From Sorlinia euscelidii (GTDB lineage: Bacteria; Pseudomonadota; Alphaproteobacteria; Acetobacterales; Acetobacteraceae), in the NCBI RefSeq assembly GCF_036452155.1, contig NZ_JAWJZY010000001.1: a stretch of 64,000 nucleotides of DNA. One strand, written 5' to 3'. The first letter of the stretch is position 1. Every line of letters starts with the position of its first letter. Shown here in pieces: positions 55,342 to 63,908 of the stretch. The translations under genes and the position numbers were made by a program. The notes beneath the pieces are model-generated. The model saw nothing but the letters and a program-made list of their open reading frames with translations. It had not been told where the DNA came from and did no database searches.

Positions 55342-55605
55342 TCAAACAGGCTTTTTATCCACCGGCGCTTCATCCGCGCGCTGCGCCTCTTTAAGGAAAG
55401 CTGCATCCGAGGCGGCGGGGGGCGTGATCTGCCCGGCGGGCGGCGTGGACTCAGACATGGATTCGTCTTCGGCCATGTTCTTCTTGAAGGATTTAATCCC
55501 GCGCGCGAAATCACCCATGATGGAGCTGATTTTGCCGCCGCCCCCAAATAAAATCAGCACGACAGCAACGACAACCACCCAGTGAATAAGACTCATGCTT
55601 CCCAT
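55342..55605 (-). CDS. tatA: Sec-independent protein translocase TatA
   Basis: An 87-residue protein with one N-terminal helix (MSLIHWVVVVAVVLILFGGGG), the amphipathic hinge KISSIMGDFARGIKSFKKNM (given in parts) and an acidic, Pro-rich tail. TatA forms the pore ring for folded proteins. The usual neighbours tatB and tatC are not in the window, so the locus is split or they are elsewhere. A GC stem upstream (55622-55645) may regulate it or end the preceding gene. Confidence 0.92.
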   Translation of the reverse strand: MGSMSLIHWVVVVAVVLILFGGGGKISSIMGDFARGIKSFKKNMAEDESMSESTPPAGQITPPAASDAAFLKEAQRADEAPVDKKPV

Positions 55606-55621
55606 AACTTACTCCCGATCC

Positions 55622-55645
55622 GCGTTCGGAAGATCTCGCGAACGC
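55622..55645. repeat. Inverted repeat upstream of tatA
   Basis: GCGTTCG (55622-55628) and CGAACGC (55639-55645) face each other across ten bases, between the CHAP gene stop and the tatA start. It could be a terminator for the CHAP gene (same strand) or an operator for tatA. No T run was seen. Confidence 0.3.
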
Positions 55646-55694
55646 AATGTCCCTAAATGAGCGTTTCGACCTGATGATGCAAGAACTGCCGACT

Positions 55695-56228
55695 TCAATT
55701 TGGGAGGATGAAGCCGTATGTCGCGTATCGCCCCGTACCCATGCGATGGATCGGCTTCCAATATACGCGCACGAGACTCCAGTTATTGCGCTTTGAAATG
55801 TCGATTACGGGTACGTTTTTATCAATAGCCCCTGGCTCCCAATTTGCATGTTCGACCAGAATTTTGCGTGAGGAGACGATTTTGCGCACGATGGAAATAT
55901 GTCCGCTCGGGATGCGAGAAGTTGACCGAAAAACCAGCAGCGCATTTTTATAAGGCCGCTGCGTCCTTGCATATCGCCCGCGCGCCTGAGTCCACCAGGA
56001 TGATGCCCGTCCGCGCAATGCCACACCGGTTTTCTCACGCGCATAGGGTGCACATTGAAGCTTTCCGTCAAAATCTGACCGGCTGAAATGGGTTGGATGT
56101 CCGCAGGATGTCAGTGCCAGCATCCCCATCAGCATCGCGCATACTGGTAACAGGCGCAGGCGCCTCGGGGAGGCTTCGACCCGTTCAGATATGGCGGAAT
56201 TTGAGAATGGCATCCATCGCCTCCTCAT
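55695..56228 (-). CDS. CHAP-domain putative cell-wall amidase lipoprotein
   Basis: NlpC/P60-like CHAP domain with catalytic Cys in LQCAPYAREKTGV and His in SGHISIVRKIV, the usual pair for peptidoglycan amidases or endopeptidases. Upstream of it is a hydrophobic signal with a lipobox-like LTSCGH, so it is probably anchored to a membrane. The start is uncertain: 56228 overlaps recX by 44 bases, and later Met codons (56213, 56135) are possible. It may remodel the cell wall during growth. Confidence 0.75.
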   Translation of the reverse strand: MRRRWMPFSNSAISERVEASPRRLRLLPVCAMLMGMLALTSCGHPTHFSRSDFDGKLQCAPYAREKTGVALRGRASSWWTQARGRYARTQRPYKNALLVFRSTSRIPSGHISIVRKIVSSRKILVEHANWEPGAIDKNVPVIDISKRNNWSLVRVYWKPIHRMGTGRYATYGFILPN

Positions 56229-56922
56229 AAGAAAACGCTAAAGCCTGGCAGGCAGTGCCATGAGAGAACCCGGCCCGAGCAAACGCGGCCAGTGCGCGGC
56301 GCGAGTCACCCCCCTCCCTTTCATCTGCCGCAATTTTATGTGAGGTAAAAGGCCCGAGACGCTTTTTCCGGGCGAAGATGAGGGCAGCGGCGAGTTCGTT
56401 CGCCCCGCCATCCTCCGCGCTACCCATGGCATCTTCGATTCCCGAGGCAACATCCTGCGGCATCACCCCGCGACTCTGCAGCCACGCCGCGGCATGTCGG
56501 CGGCTATGGCCGGAGCGCAGAAGGGCACGGGCGCGGCTGGCGCTGAAACTCTGATCATTCACCGCGCCAGTGCGCACCATCTCGGAGACAATCCCGGGCA
56601 CGGATTTGTGAAGCCGCGCGCTTTCCGCTGCGATCGCCTCATCCTCCTCCCCGGAGGACTGGGCGCGCGCAGCCCACCGCTTGATGCGCCGCCCCAACAC
56701 CTCACCGAGGCGTTTCTCCGTCGTGGCAAAACGCGCGAGGTGTCGCAGCGCCACATCGCGCAGATCTGGCGCATCTTTTATGCCAATAGCGCGGACATGC
56801 CGCATCAGAAGCCTCCCATCGGCGCATCTCTCCTTTCCATAACGCCCTTCAACACCGAATTGCGCATGGGGCATTGAAATTCCCCGCACGACGCATCGCA
56901 TCCGACGTGACAGGCTTGACAC
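56185..56922 (-). CDS. recX: RecX-family regulatory protein
   Basis: Three-helix-repeat regulator of RecA. Family segments are LRDVALRHLARFATTEKRLGE (in parts), ARALLRSGHSRRHAAAWLQ and AALIFARKKRLGPF. The frame gives 245 residues, but starts at the ATG codons at 56874 or 56805 would fit the family better, because the first 35-40 residues look unrelated. No recA gene is nearby. It diverges from the D-aminopeptidase gene across about 70 bases. Confidence 0.75.
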   Translation of the reverse strand: MSSLSRRMRCVVRGISMPHAQFGVEGRYGKERCADGRLLMRHVRAIGIKDAPDLRDVALRHLARFATTEKRLGEVLGRRIKRWAARAQSSGEEDEAIAAESARLHKSVPGIVSEMVRTGAVNDQSFSASRARALLRSGHSRRHAAAWLQSRGVMPQDVASGIEDAMGSAEDGGANELAAALIFARKKRLGPFTSHKIAADEREGGDSRRALAAFARAGFSHGTACQALAFSYEEAMDAILKFRHI

Positions 56923-56992
56923 TTCAGCAGACGGCTTGAAAAGCTAAGACAAGAATAACCCGCATGTGGCAGAGTCGAAAGGGCGGTCATTC

Positions 56993-58609
56993 ATGGCCCA
57001 GTATCGCAAAGAAGAATGCTTGATCCGGCAATTGCCGGAACTCTACCCCGGGCCGGGCGGTGCCATCGCCATTATCAAAGATGGTCAGGTCCGCGCGCGG
57101 GAGAGTTGGGGCTATATCAATCTTGAGCGTCATATCCCGTTTACGCCGCGCGCGACTTTCCGCATCTGCTCAATCACCAAGCAATTCACCTGCGCGCTTC
57201 TGCTTGACGCCTTCCCGGATTTCAGCCGTCTTGACGAGGATGTGCGGCATTTCCTGCCGCAATTATCGGCGCCCCTGCCCAAGATCGCGCATCTCGCGCA
57301 TAACCAGTCCGGCTTACGGGATTACTGGGCCATGGGCATGGTCATGGGTGCCCTGCCCGACACTTTATTCTCCGAGGATGATGCGCGTCACATCATGATG
57401 ACGACGAAAACGCTGCAATTCACACCAGGCACGTCTTATTCCTATTGTAACCAGAATTTTCGCCTGATTGGCGACATCGTGGCACGACGTCTTGACCGAG
57501 ATTACGCGTCTCTGATGCACCACCATGTTTTTTCCCGTTACGGCATGGAGCATGCGTTTATCGCGGCTGATACAACGAGCCTTCCGGATGGCGGAACGGG
57601 TTATGAAGGCAGCGTGGCGACCGGCTCTATCCCGGCGAAAAACCGCATTTTATGGACCGGCGATGCGGGGATTGGAGCAACTCTCGACGATTTGATCGCG
57701 TGGGAACTTTATATTGATCGTGAGCGGAATCACCCGCGGGGCATTTATCAGCAATTATCCCAGCCGCAATCATTCACCGACGGGACGCCTGCACCTTATG
57801 GTTTCGGGCTGCGGCATTTTACGTTTGAGGGCCGCAAGGCAACCGGCCATGGCGGTGGGCTGCGGGGGTGGCACAGCTTTCGTATGCATGTGCCGGAGGA
57901 TCGCCTTTCCGTCGTTGTTCTCTTCAACCACATGTCCAACGCTTATGGGGCAGCCCTAAGGCTTGCGCGTGCCGCAATCGGGCTCGACGAGGCGCCACCG
58001 CGTCAGGTCGTGTCCACATCACCTGCCGATGTGCCGCCAACCGGGCTGTTCCTCGATGATGCGGCTGGGCTTGCCGCGCAGATCTTCCACGGCCCTGCTG
58101 GCAGGATGCTCCATTATCTTCATCCGCCGGAAACCTGCCCTGAGCCGGATGAGGTGCCGGAAGATCCGTTCCGCACCCGTATTTCGTCCGAGGGTGAGGC
58201 GACCCTCATGCACCGCCCTGGTGAAAATCGATCCGTTATCCTGCGCCGTTTGCATCCCTACGCGTACGATGGGCCGGATGATCGGGACGTCCTGCGCGGC
58301 GCTTATTATTGTGCCGAGAACGACTCCTGGCTCGACATCACGACGGACGGACAGGGGTTATATGGCGCTTTCTTCGGTTTCCTCGGGAAAGGACCCATGT
58401 CGCCGATCAGGCGATTAAGTGACGATGTCTTCTCCATGCCGTGCCGCCGCGCCCTTGACCATGCACCGCCAGGAGACTGGACGATTGAAATCCTTGATGC
58501 GCGGAAAAAGAAAGCGCGTCACCCGGCCCGCGAAATCCGCGTCGGGTGCTGGCTGGCGCGAAATCTTCGTTATCGACGCGTTAACGCAGTATTTGACCGC
58601 GGCAGGTGA
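56993..58609 (+). CDS. D-aminopeptidase (S12 family, DAP-type)
   Basis: A 538-residue serine peptidase of the penicillin-binding/beta-lactamase fold. The active-site motifs are SITK (Ser-x-x-Lys, in CSITKQFT), YCN in SYCNQNFRLIGD and HGG in TGHGGGLRGW. The long C-terminal two-domain tail ends GCWLARNLRYRR, as in the D-aminopeptidase of Ochrobactrum, which removes N-terminal D-amino acids from peptides. There is no export signal, so it is cytoplasmic. It may recycle D-amino-acid peptides from cell-wall turnover. A strong terminator follows. Confidence 0.85.
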   Translation: MAQYRKEECLIRQLPELYPGPGGAIAIIKDGQVRARESWGYINLERHIPFTPRATFRICSITKQFTCALLLDAFPDFSRLDEDVRHFLPQLSAPLPKIAHLAHNQSGLRDYWAMGMVMGALPDTLFSEDDARHIMMTTKTLQFTPGTSYSYCNQNFRLIGDIVARRLDRDYASLMHHHVFSRYGMEHAFIAADTTSLPDGGTGYEGSVATGSIPAKNRILWTGDAGIGATLDDLIAWELYIDRERNHPRGIYQQLSQPQSFTDGTPAPYGFGLRHFTFEGRKATGHGGGLRGWHSFRMHVPEDRLSVVVLFNHMSNAYGAALRLARAAIGLDEAPPRQVVSTSPADVPPTGLFLDDAAGLAAQIFHGPAGRMLHYLHPPETCPEPDEVPEDPFRTRISSEGEATLMHRPGENRSVILRRLHPYAYDGPDDRDVLRGAYYCAENDSWLDITTDGQGLYGAFFGFLGKGPMSPIRRLSDDVFSMPCRRALDHAPPGDWTIEILDARKKKARHPAREIRVGCWLARNLRYRRVNAVFDRGR

Positions 58610-58638
58610 AATCCGCCATGATGTGTCCCTTCGTTTTT

Positions 58639-58669
58639 CCCTGCCTGCGAGGGCAGGGATTTTATTTTT
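58639..58669 (+). terminator. Terminator after the D-aminopeptidase gene
   Basis: CCCTGCC (58639-58645) pairs with GGCAGGG (58652-58658) around six bases, followed by ATTTTATTTTTA. This is the clearest intrinsic terminator in the window. It isolates argD transcription from upstream. Confidence 0.85.
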
Positions 58670-58694
58670 AATTGTGGGTAAGGAATGATGATCC

Positions 58695-59882
58695 ATGTCG
58701 TCTGCTCTCCTGCCAGTCTTCAATCGAATTGATCTTACTTTCGACAGGGGTGAGGGCTGCTGGCTTTATGCCAGTGACGGACGACGCTATCTCGATTTCG
58801 GGTCAGGCATTGCCGTGTCTTCTCTTGGCCACGGACATCAAGCGCTTGTCGCGGCCATTGCGGAGCAGGCCGGGCGCGTCATTCACGTTTCCAATCTTTA
58901 TCGCATCCCGCAGGCTGAAAGCCTGGCTGAAAAGCTTGTCGCAAATTCCTTCGCGGATCAGGTGTTTTTCTGCAATTCCGGTGCCGAGGCTAATGAGGGG
59001 CTGATTAAAATGGTGCGCCGTTTCCATGCGGAAAACGGCCATCCGGAGCGTCAACGTCTGATCTGCTTTCACGGCGCTTTTCATGGCCGCACGCTGGCGA
59101 CCCTCGCCGCGACGGGTAATGCGACGTATCTCAAAGGCTTCGGGCCGCCCGTTGACGGGTTTGATCACGTGGCTTTCGATAATATGAATGAGGTCCGCGC
59201 GGCCATCACGCCTCAGACAGCCGGTATCCTCGTGGAGCCCATCCAGGGTGAAAGCGGTGTCAAGCCACTTTCAGCCGGCTTCCTGAAAGCTTTACGCCAG
59301 ACTTGTGACGAATATGGCCTGCTCCTTGCCCTCGACGAGGTCCAAACCGGTATTGGCCGCACGGGCAAGCTTTTCGCCTATGAGTGGGAAGGTATCTCGC
59401 CCGATATCATCTCCCTGGCGAAAGGCCTTGGTGGCGGCGTGCCGATCGGGGCGATCCTCGTAAAGTCCCATGTAGGGCAGGCCATGACGCCCGGCGCCCA
59501 CGGTTCCACCTTTGGCGGCAACCCGCTTGCCTGCGCGGCGGGGAATGTGGTGCTCGATATTGTCACCCAGCCGGGTTTTCTGGAACATGTTGAGAGGACA
59601 GGCCACATTCTGGGTGTGAGTCTGGAAACTTTATGCCGGAATTACAGCGATGTCTTCACCCTTGCGCGCGGTCGCGGGCTGATGTGGGGCCTTAAATGCG
59701 TCCCCCCCGTCGCGGAGGTCATGAAAGTCGCGCGCGGTTTTGGATTGCTATGCACCGCTGCGGGAGACAATACGCTGCGTCTCATTCCGCCCCTCATTGT
59801 CTCCGAGGCGGAGTGCGCCATCGCCCGCGACGCGCTTGAGAAAACGGCACAGCATTTTACTCTTTCGTCAACGGAGTCCTGA
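58695..59882 (+). CDS. argD: Acetylornithine aminotransferase
   Basis: PLP aminotransferase, 395 residues. It converts N-acetylglutamate semialdehyde to N-acetylornithine and may also act on N-succinyl-diaminopimelate. The motifs YLDFGSGIAVSSLGH (in parts), the PLP lysine in ISLAKGLGGGVPIG, and GSTFGGNPLACAA are present. It is followed after two bases by argF and then hslO. argD-argF-hslO is a standard alphaproteobacterial unit. Confidence 0.96.
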   Translation: MSSALLPVFNRIDLTFDRGEGCWLYASDGRRYLDFGSGIAVSSLGHGHQALVAAIAEQAGRVIHVSNLYRIPQAESLAEKLVANSFADQVFFCNSGAEANEGLIKMVRRFHAENGHPERQRLICFHGAFHGRTLATLAATGNATYLKGFGPPVDGFDHVAFDNMNEVRAAITPQTAGILVEPIQGESGVKPLSAGFLKALRQTCDEYGLLLALDEVQTGIGRTGKLFAYEWEGISPDIISLAKGLGGGVPIGAILVKSHVGQAMTPGAHGSTFGGNPLACAAGNVVLDIVTQPGFLEHVERTGHILGVSLETLCRNYSDVFTLARGRGLMWGLKCVPPVAEVMKVARGFGLLCTAAGDNTLRLIPPLIVSEAECAIARDALEKTAQHFTLSSTES

Positions 59883-59884
59883 CG

Positions 59885-60868
59885 ATGAACAATTTAGCCC
59901 CCGTTCGCGAACAAACCGGAATACGGCATTTTATCGATCTCCGTGATCTCGACGCCTCGACATTGCGTGCCATCATTGACGTGAGCGCATCGGTCAAACG
60001 TATGCAGTCGGGGCGAAAATTCCCTCTTCACCCCAAGCAACCTTTCGCCGGGCGCAGCCTCGGTTTAATGCTGGAAAAACCCTCCACCCGCACGCGTATT
60101 TCCTTTGAAGTCGGCATGGGTCAGTTGGGCGGCAGGACGCTTATTCTTTCCCCCGCGGATATGCAGGTGGGGCGGGGTGAGTCGTTGGCGGATACGGCGC
60201 GGGTTCTGTCACGCTTTCTTGACGCGCTGGTGATTCGGACCGGTGATGTCGAGACGTTGCGGGAAATCAAGCGATGGAGTTCCATCCCCGTGATAAATGG
60301 CCTGACGCCGGACTCCCATCCGGTGCAGATTCTTGCTGATATCATGACATTTGAGGAACATCGCGGCCCGGTGGCTGGCACGAAATGGGCGTGGGTCGGG
60401 GATGGCAATAATGTTGCGACCTCCCTCATTGAAGGCGCTGTAAAATTCGATTTCTCGCTGGATCTCGCCACGCCGCCAACCCACGCGCCACGGCCGGAAG
60501 TGCTGGATTGGGCCCGCCGCGAGGGGGGGCGCATCCGACTTTTCCACAATCCTGAAGATGCCGTGAAAAACGCGGATTGCATTGTTACGGATACGTGGAC
60601 GAGCATGTCCGATACGGATTCGGAAGAGCGTCTGGACGCTTTGCGCCCCTTTCAGGTTTCGAGAAATCTGATGTCGCAGGCCGCATCCGGTGCGCTCTTC
60701 ATGCATTGCCTGCCTGCCCATGTCGGTGAGGAAGTTTCGTTGGAGGTCTTCGAAAGTGCCGCTTCCGTCGTGTTTGACGAAGCGGAGAACCGTCTTCATG
60801 CTCAGAAGGGCCTTTTACTCTGGTGTCTGGGGGGTGAAGATTGGACGAGCGCCGGTCTTGCATCCTGA
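59885..60868 (+). CDS. argF: Ornithine carbamoyltransferase
   Basis: It makes citrulline from ornithine and carbamoyl phosphate. It has 327 residues. The carbamoyl-phosphate loop KPSTRTRISFE, the FEEHRGPVAG region, the ornithine loop SMSDTDSEERL and the catalytic HCLPAH are all present. It is coupled to argD by a two-base gap. hslO follows after 24 bases. Confidence 0.97.
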   Translation: MNNLAPVREQTGIRHFIDLRDLDASTLRAIIDVSASVKRMQSGRKFPLHPKQPFAGRSLGLMLEKPSTRTRISFEVGMGQLGGRTLILSPADMQVGRGESLADTARVLSRFLDALVIRTGDVETLREIKRWSSIPVINGLTPDSHPVQILADIMTFEEHRGPVAGTKWAWVGDGNNVATSLIEGAVKFDFSLDLATPPTHAPRPEVLDWARREGGRIRLFHNPEDAVKNADCIVTDTWTSMSDTDSEERLDALRPFQVSRNLMSQAASGALFMHCLPAHVGEEVSLEVFESAASVVFDEAENRLHAQKGLLLWCLGGEDWTSAGLAS

Positions 60869-60892
60869 TGCCGGACGAACGAAATTCCTATC

Positions 60893-61834
60893 ATGAAAAT
60901 GTCGGACATGCCCGCCTCCCCCCCTCATGCCGCCGCCATCCCGGACATCGTGATCAACGATGCCATCCAGCCTTTTCACCTCACCAACAGCCCCGTCCGC
61001 GGGCGCCTCGTGCGTCTGGGCGGGCTGGCGGATGCGATCCTCTCCCGCAAGGCCCTGGGAGCCGCCGCGCATCTCGGTGGGCAGGCGCTGAGCCTGGTGG
61101 CGGGTATGAGTGCCGGGCTTAAATTTGAGGGAGCCCTCTCCCTGCAGGTCAAGGGTGACGGGCCTGTATCGCTGTTGGTTGCGGACAGCACCCATGATGG
61201 CGCCGTGCGCCTTTATGTGCGTCTGACGGAAGATGACCGCCTTCGCGACCCGCCGGAAACCACACCACGCGCTGATATGATGTTCGGGAAGGGATATTTC
61301 GCCTTCACGATTGATCAGGGCCCGGAGACGGATCGTCAACAGGGTATCGTCACGTTGGAAGGTGAGTCTCTGTCGGAAATGGCGGCGCATTACTTCGCGA
61401 CCAGTGAGCAACTCCCGACATCAATCCGCCTTTTCTCCCGTTTTCAGGACGGGAAATGGGAGGCGGGTGCGCTGCTGCTGGAACGCATCGCCGATGAAGG
61501 CGGGCGTGAAAGCCATGACGCGGAGGAAGACCATTGGGAGACCGCAAAAACCCTCGCGGCAACGCTGACCGCGGAAGAAGTTTTTAACCCGCATTTGACG
61601 CATAGCGCCTTATTATACCGCGTTTTTGGCACGCTGGGTGTCGCCGTCGCTGCGCCCCGTCCGGCGCGTTTCGGCTGTCGATGCGCGCGTGAGAAGCTTT
61701 TATCTGTATTGCGAAATTTCGGTGATGACGACCTTGATGAAATGGCCGAAAATGGCGTGATCACAATGTCATGTGAATTTTGCGGAGTAGATTATCGGTT
61801 TGATCGTAACAATATCGCGCCTGACCCCGTTTAG
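60893..61834 (+). CDS. hslO: Hsp33 redox-regulated chaperone
   Basis: Zinc/thiol switch chaperone that protects proteins under oxidative stress. It has 313 residues. The C-terminal redox centre has CRC (CREK region) and CEFC with about 30 residues between, which is the Hsp33 zinc pattern. The N-terminal substrate-binding domain has RGRLVRLGG and SLLVADST. It follows argF as in many alphaproteobacteria. The start may be 60893 or 60899. It is a stress gene riding on the arginine transcript. Confidence 0.95.
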   Translation: MKMSDMPASPPHAAAIPDIVINDAIQPFHLTNSPVRGRLVRLGGLADAILSRKALGAAAHLGGQALSLVAGMSAGLKFEGALSLQVKGDGPVSLLVADSTHDGAVRLYVRLTEDDRLRDPPETTPRADMMFGKGYFAFTIDQGPETDRQQGIVTLEGESLSEMAAHYFATSEQLPTSIRLFSRFQDGKWEAGALLLERIADEGGRESHDAEEDHWETAKTLAATLTAEEVFNPHLTHSALLYRVFGTLGVAVAAPRPARFGCRCAREKLLSVLRNFGDDDLDEMAENGVITMSCEFCGVDYRFDRNNIAPDPV

Positions 61835-61846
61835 GGGCTTGGATAA

Positions 61847-62902
61847 ATGACCGTCATGAGCAACGACATCGCAAATTTCTATCGCCGCGTCCGCGTCGAT
61901 GGGCATCGGCTGGAACGTCTTTACCCCGGATGGCGGGTGGAGGCGCATGTCAGCCTGTCTGACAATATCAGCGCGGTCGTCTTCACGGAGGAAAAGAGCT
62001 TAAGGCGGGCCGCCTGGTTTCTCAACAGCCGCTTCGATTATTGCGGGTCCCATATCGAGTTCCTCTCTAAACTCGATACGGATGATGTCCTCGACACGGT
62101 TGCGCACGCCTATAAGGCGCTTTACCGGACATCACTCTCTAAAAAACCGTCACGCATCGCGTCCGGGGAAGATATCTCCGCTATGCCGGAATTTCTTTCC
62201 CTTCATCTTAGCCTCGCCTGGTCAGCGCGGAATATCAGAAATATCTCAGTCTCATCCAAAGCCGAGATCACGCAGAAAGCCGCGGATCAACCCGAATTGA
62301 TCGGCCAATGGCGTATCGCTGGGATCACAAGGTTACTGGATACGCGCATCACGGCGGAAACACTGATCATTCTGTCGCCCTATGACGATAAGCCGTTGCG
62401 ATCCCAGCTTTCCTTCATGATTGAGGATCTGCTCGTCCACCGCTTTTATGATGATGATGCAGAAGCGGCATTTTACCTGATTTGGAGACGGTCCGGCTTA
62501 AATGACCCGCCCGGCCTTTATCTTCCGGATACGGGGCTGGTCATCTCCGATCTTGAGTTCCCAGCGCTTATCCCGGCGAAAATCCTTGCCTGGATGTTGA
62601 TCAATCCCGCCCACGTCCAGGTCATCGAACATGCGCAGCATTTCGATCCTGAAAATTTCGGCCTCGGCCGCACATCCGACATGACAAATCTGGCACCAAA
62701 GCCGGAAGTGCTCCCCGAGCATAAACCGACTTATCAACGTGCCGATCTCATTTCCCCCGCCTGGGCTTTTCTCAGCCAATCGGACGCATCCAACGCGAAA
62801 GATCAGGATGCCACGCCGGCGCCCGACATGGCCGCCACCAAGCCGGCGCGCGAAGCGCCCTCACCCTCAGGTTTTCTATCGCGGTTACGACGCAAGATCT
62901 AA
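61847..62902 (+). CDS. Conserved-looking cytoplasmic protein of unknown function
   Basis: A 351-residue soluble protein, 12 bases after hslO. The middle is mixed alpha/beta with a recurring Leu/Trp pattern (WRVEAHVSLSDNISAVVF, AAFYLIWRRSG, ILAWMLINPAHVQVIEHAQHF in parts). The last 70 residues are Ala/Pro/Asp-rich with a Lys/Arg end. I recognise no domain or catalytic motif. Being in the argD-argF-hslO transcript suggests expression with amino-acid or stress genes. The next gene, a lipoprotein, may be a partner. Confidence 0.5.
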   Translation: MTVMSNDIANFYRRVRVDGHRLERLYPGWRVEAHVSLSDNISAVVFTEEKSLRRAAWFLNSRFDYCGSHIEFLSKLDTDDVLDTVAHAYKALYRTSLSKKPSRIASGEDISAMPEFLSLHLSLAWSARNIRNISVSSKAEITQKAADQPELIGQWRIAGITRLLDTRITAETLIILSPYDDKPLRSQLSFMIEDLLVHRFYDDDAEAAFYLIWRRSGLNDPPGLYLPDTGLVISDLEFPALIPAKILAWMLINPAHVQVIEHAQHFDPENFGLGRTSDMTNLAPKPEVLPEHKPTYQRADLISPAWAFLSQSDASNAKDQDATPAPDMAATKPAREAPSPSGFLSRLRRKI

Positions 62903-62949
62903 AGCCATCCTCAGCGACATTCAGTATAGGTAAGGGAGCGGAAGCAGCG

Positions 62950-63786
62950 ATGAAAAGAGTCAGAATCGGTGTAACTTTCATGGCGTCGATCATGATTTTT
63001 TTCACCATTACAGGATGTGGCCAGCGACGCCCGGACCCTTCTCCGCCCATTGATTATGCGGATTTCAACACGCTGAACCTTAATGTCGCGTCCATCACGG
63101 TCGTTGATGACTCCGCACGCCAACACGTGCCCGGCGATATTTCCTACCGCGCCTCCATCCCTCTCATGATGCGGATACGTGAGATGGTCGCGCATCGCCT
63201 CAACGCCGCTGGCAGTCATGGCACCGCTAAAATCACAGTGGTAAGAGATTCCATCCAGCATGCACCCGTCTCAACCCTGATCGGCCAATTATCCCTTCGG
63301 ATTGATGTCGCCTCCCCGTCAAGCGACACGGCGGGTTACGCCGTCATCCGCACCGAGAGCACTGCCTATACAGGTGATATCGACGCTGAGTCGCCTGAGG
63401 CGTTGGATAATATGGGAATTTCCATGATGCGCAGCATGAATAGCGCACTGGAATATCAGATTCGGCATGTTCTGGGGGACTGGCTTGTGGATGCAAGCGG
63501 AATGCCGCTGCGTCATGACGTCAAGCAGGTTTCTTTAAACCCTGGTTCCGGCGATGACGGCGCATCAACAGCTGGTGATGCGGCAGCCGACGCGACCCCA
63601 GGTGTCACGATTGTCAAAGCGCCGGAAAAATCCGCGGCAGCCCAAACGCCAAAAGGTCCGAAGTCCGTCGATGTACCGGATGCCGTATTCCCACTTGGCG
63701 ATGATTCATCGTCACCTGCTGCGGCTGGGACACAGCTCTCACCCCAGCCGGGCACGCTGCACCTTCCCAATCATCGCGGCATTTAA
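62950..63786 (+). CDS. Putative lipoprotein of unknown function
   Basis: A 278-residue protein with a lipoprotein signal (MASIMIFFTITGC, lipobox TITGC). The mature domain, about residues 30-190, is a beta/alpha sandwich-like region (NLNVASITVVDD, RIREMVAHRLNAAG, ...GTAKITVVRDSI) similar in pattern to periplasmic assembly-factor domains (LptE/DUF-type), followed by an Ala/Pro/Thr-rich tail. It is the last gene before a strong hairpin. I do not recognise the family with confidence. Confidence 0.5.
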   Translation: MKRVRIGVTFMASIMIFFTITGCGQRRPDPSPPIDYADFNTLNLNVASITVVDDSARQHVPGDISYRASIPLMMRIREMVAHRLNAAGSHGTAKITVVRDSIQHAPVSTLIGQLSLRIDVASPSSDTAGYAVIRTESTAYTGDIDAESPEALDNMGISMMRSMNSALEYQIRHVLGDWLVDASGMPLRHDVKQVSLNPGSGDDGASTAGDAAADATPGVTIVKAPEKSAAAQTPKGPKSVDVPDAVFPLGDDSSSPAAAGTQLSPQPGTLHLPNHRGI

Positions 63787-63840
63787 GCCCGGTCAAACCG
63801 AGCTCAAAAAAGCCTCTCCCTCAATTGGGGTTTGAGGCGG

Positions 63841-63888
63841 GAAAAGCGTCAGCCGATCTCAGTCAAGAAATCGGTTGGCCGCTTTATT
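63841..63888. terminator. Bidirectional terminator hairpin
   Basis: AAAGCG-TCAGCCGAT (63843-63857) pairs with ATCGGTTGG-CGCTTT (63870-63885, one C bulged) around a 12-base loop, with A/T on both sides. It lies between the lipoprotein gene (plus) and the partial gene on the minus strand, so it could serve both. Confidence 0.7.
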
Positions 63889-63908
63889 CCGTCCCTTTTT
63901 TGCTGACG

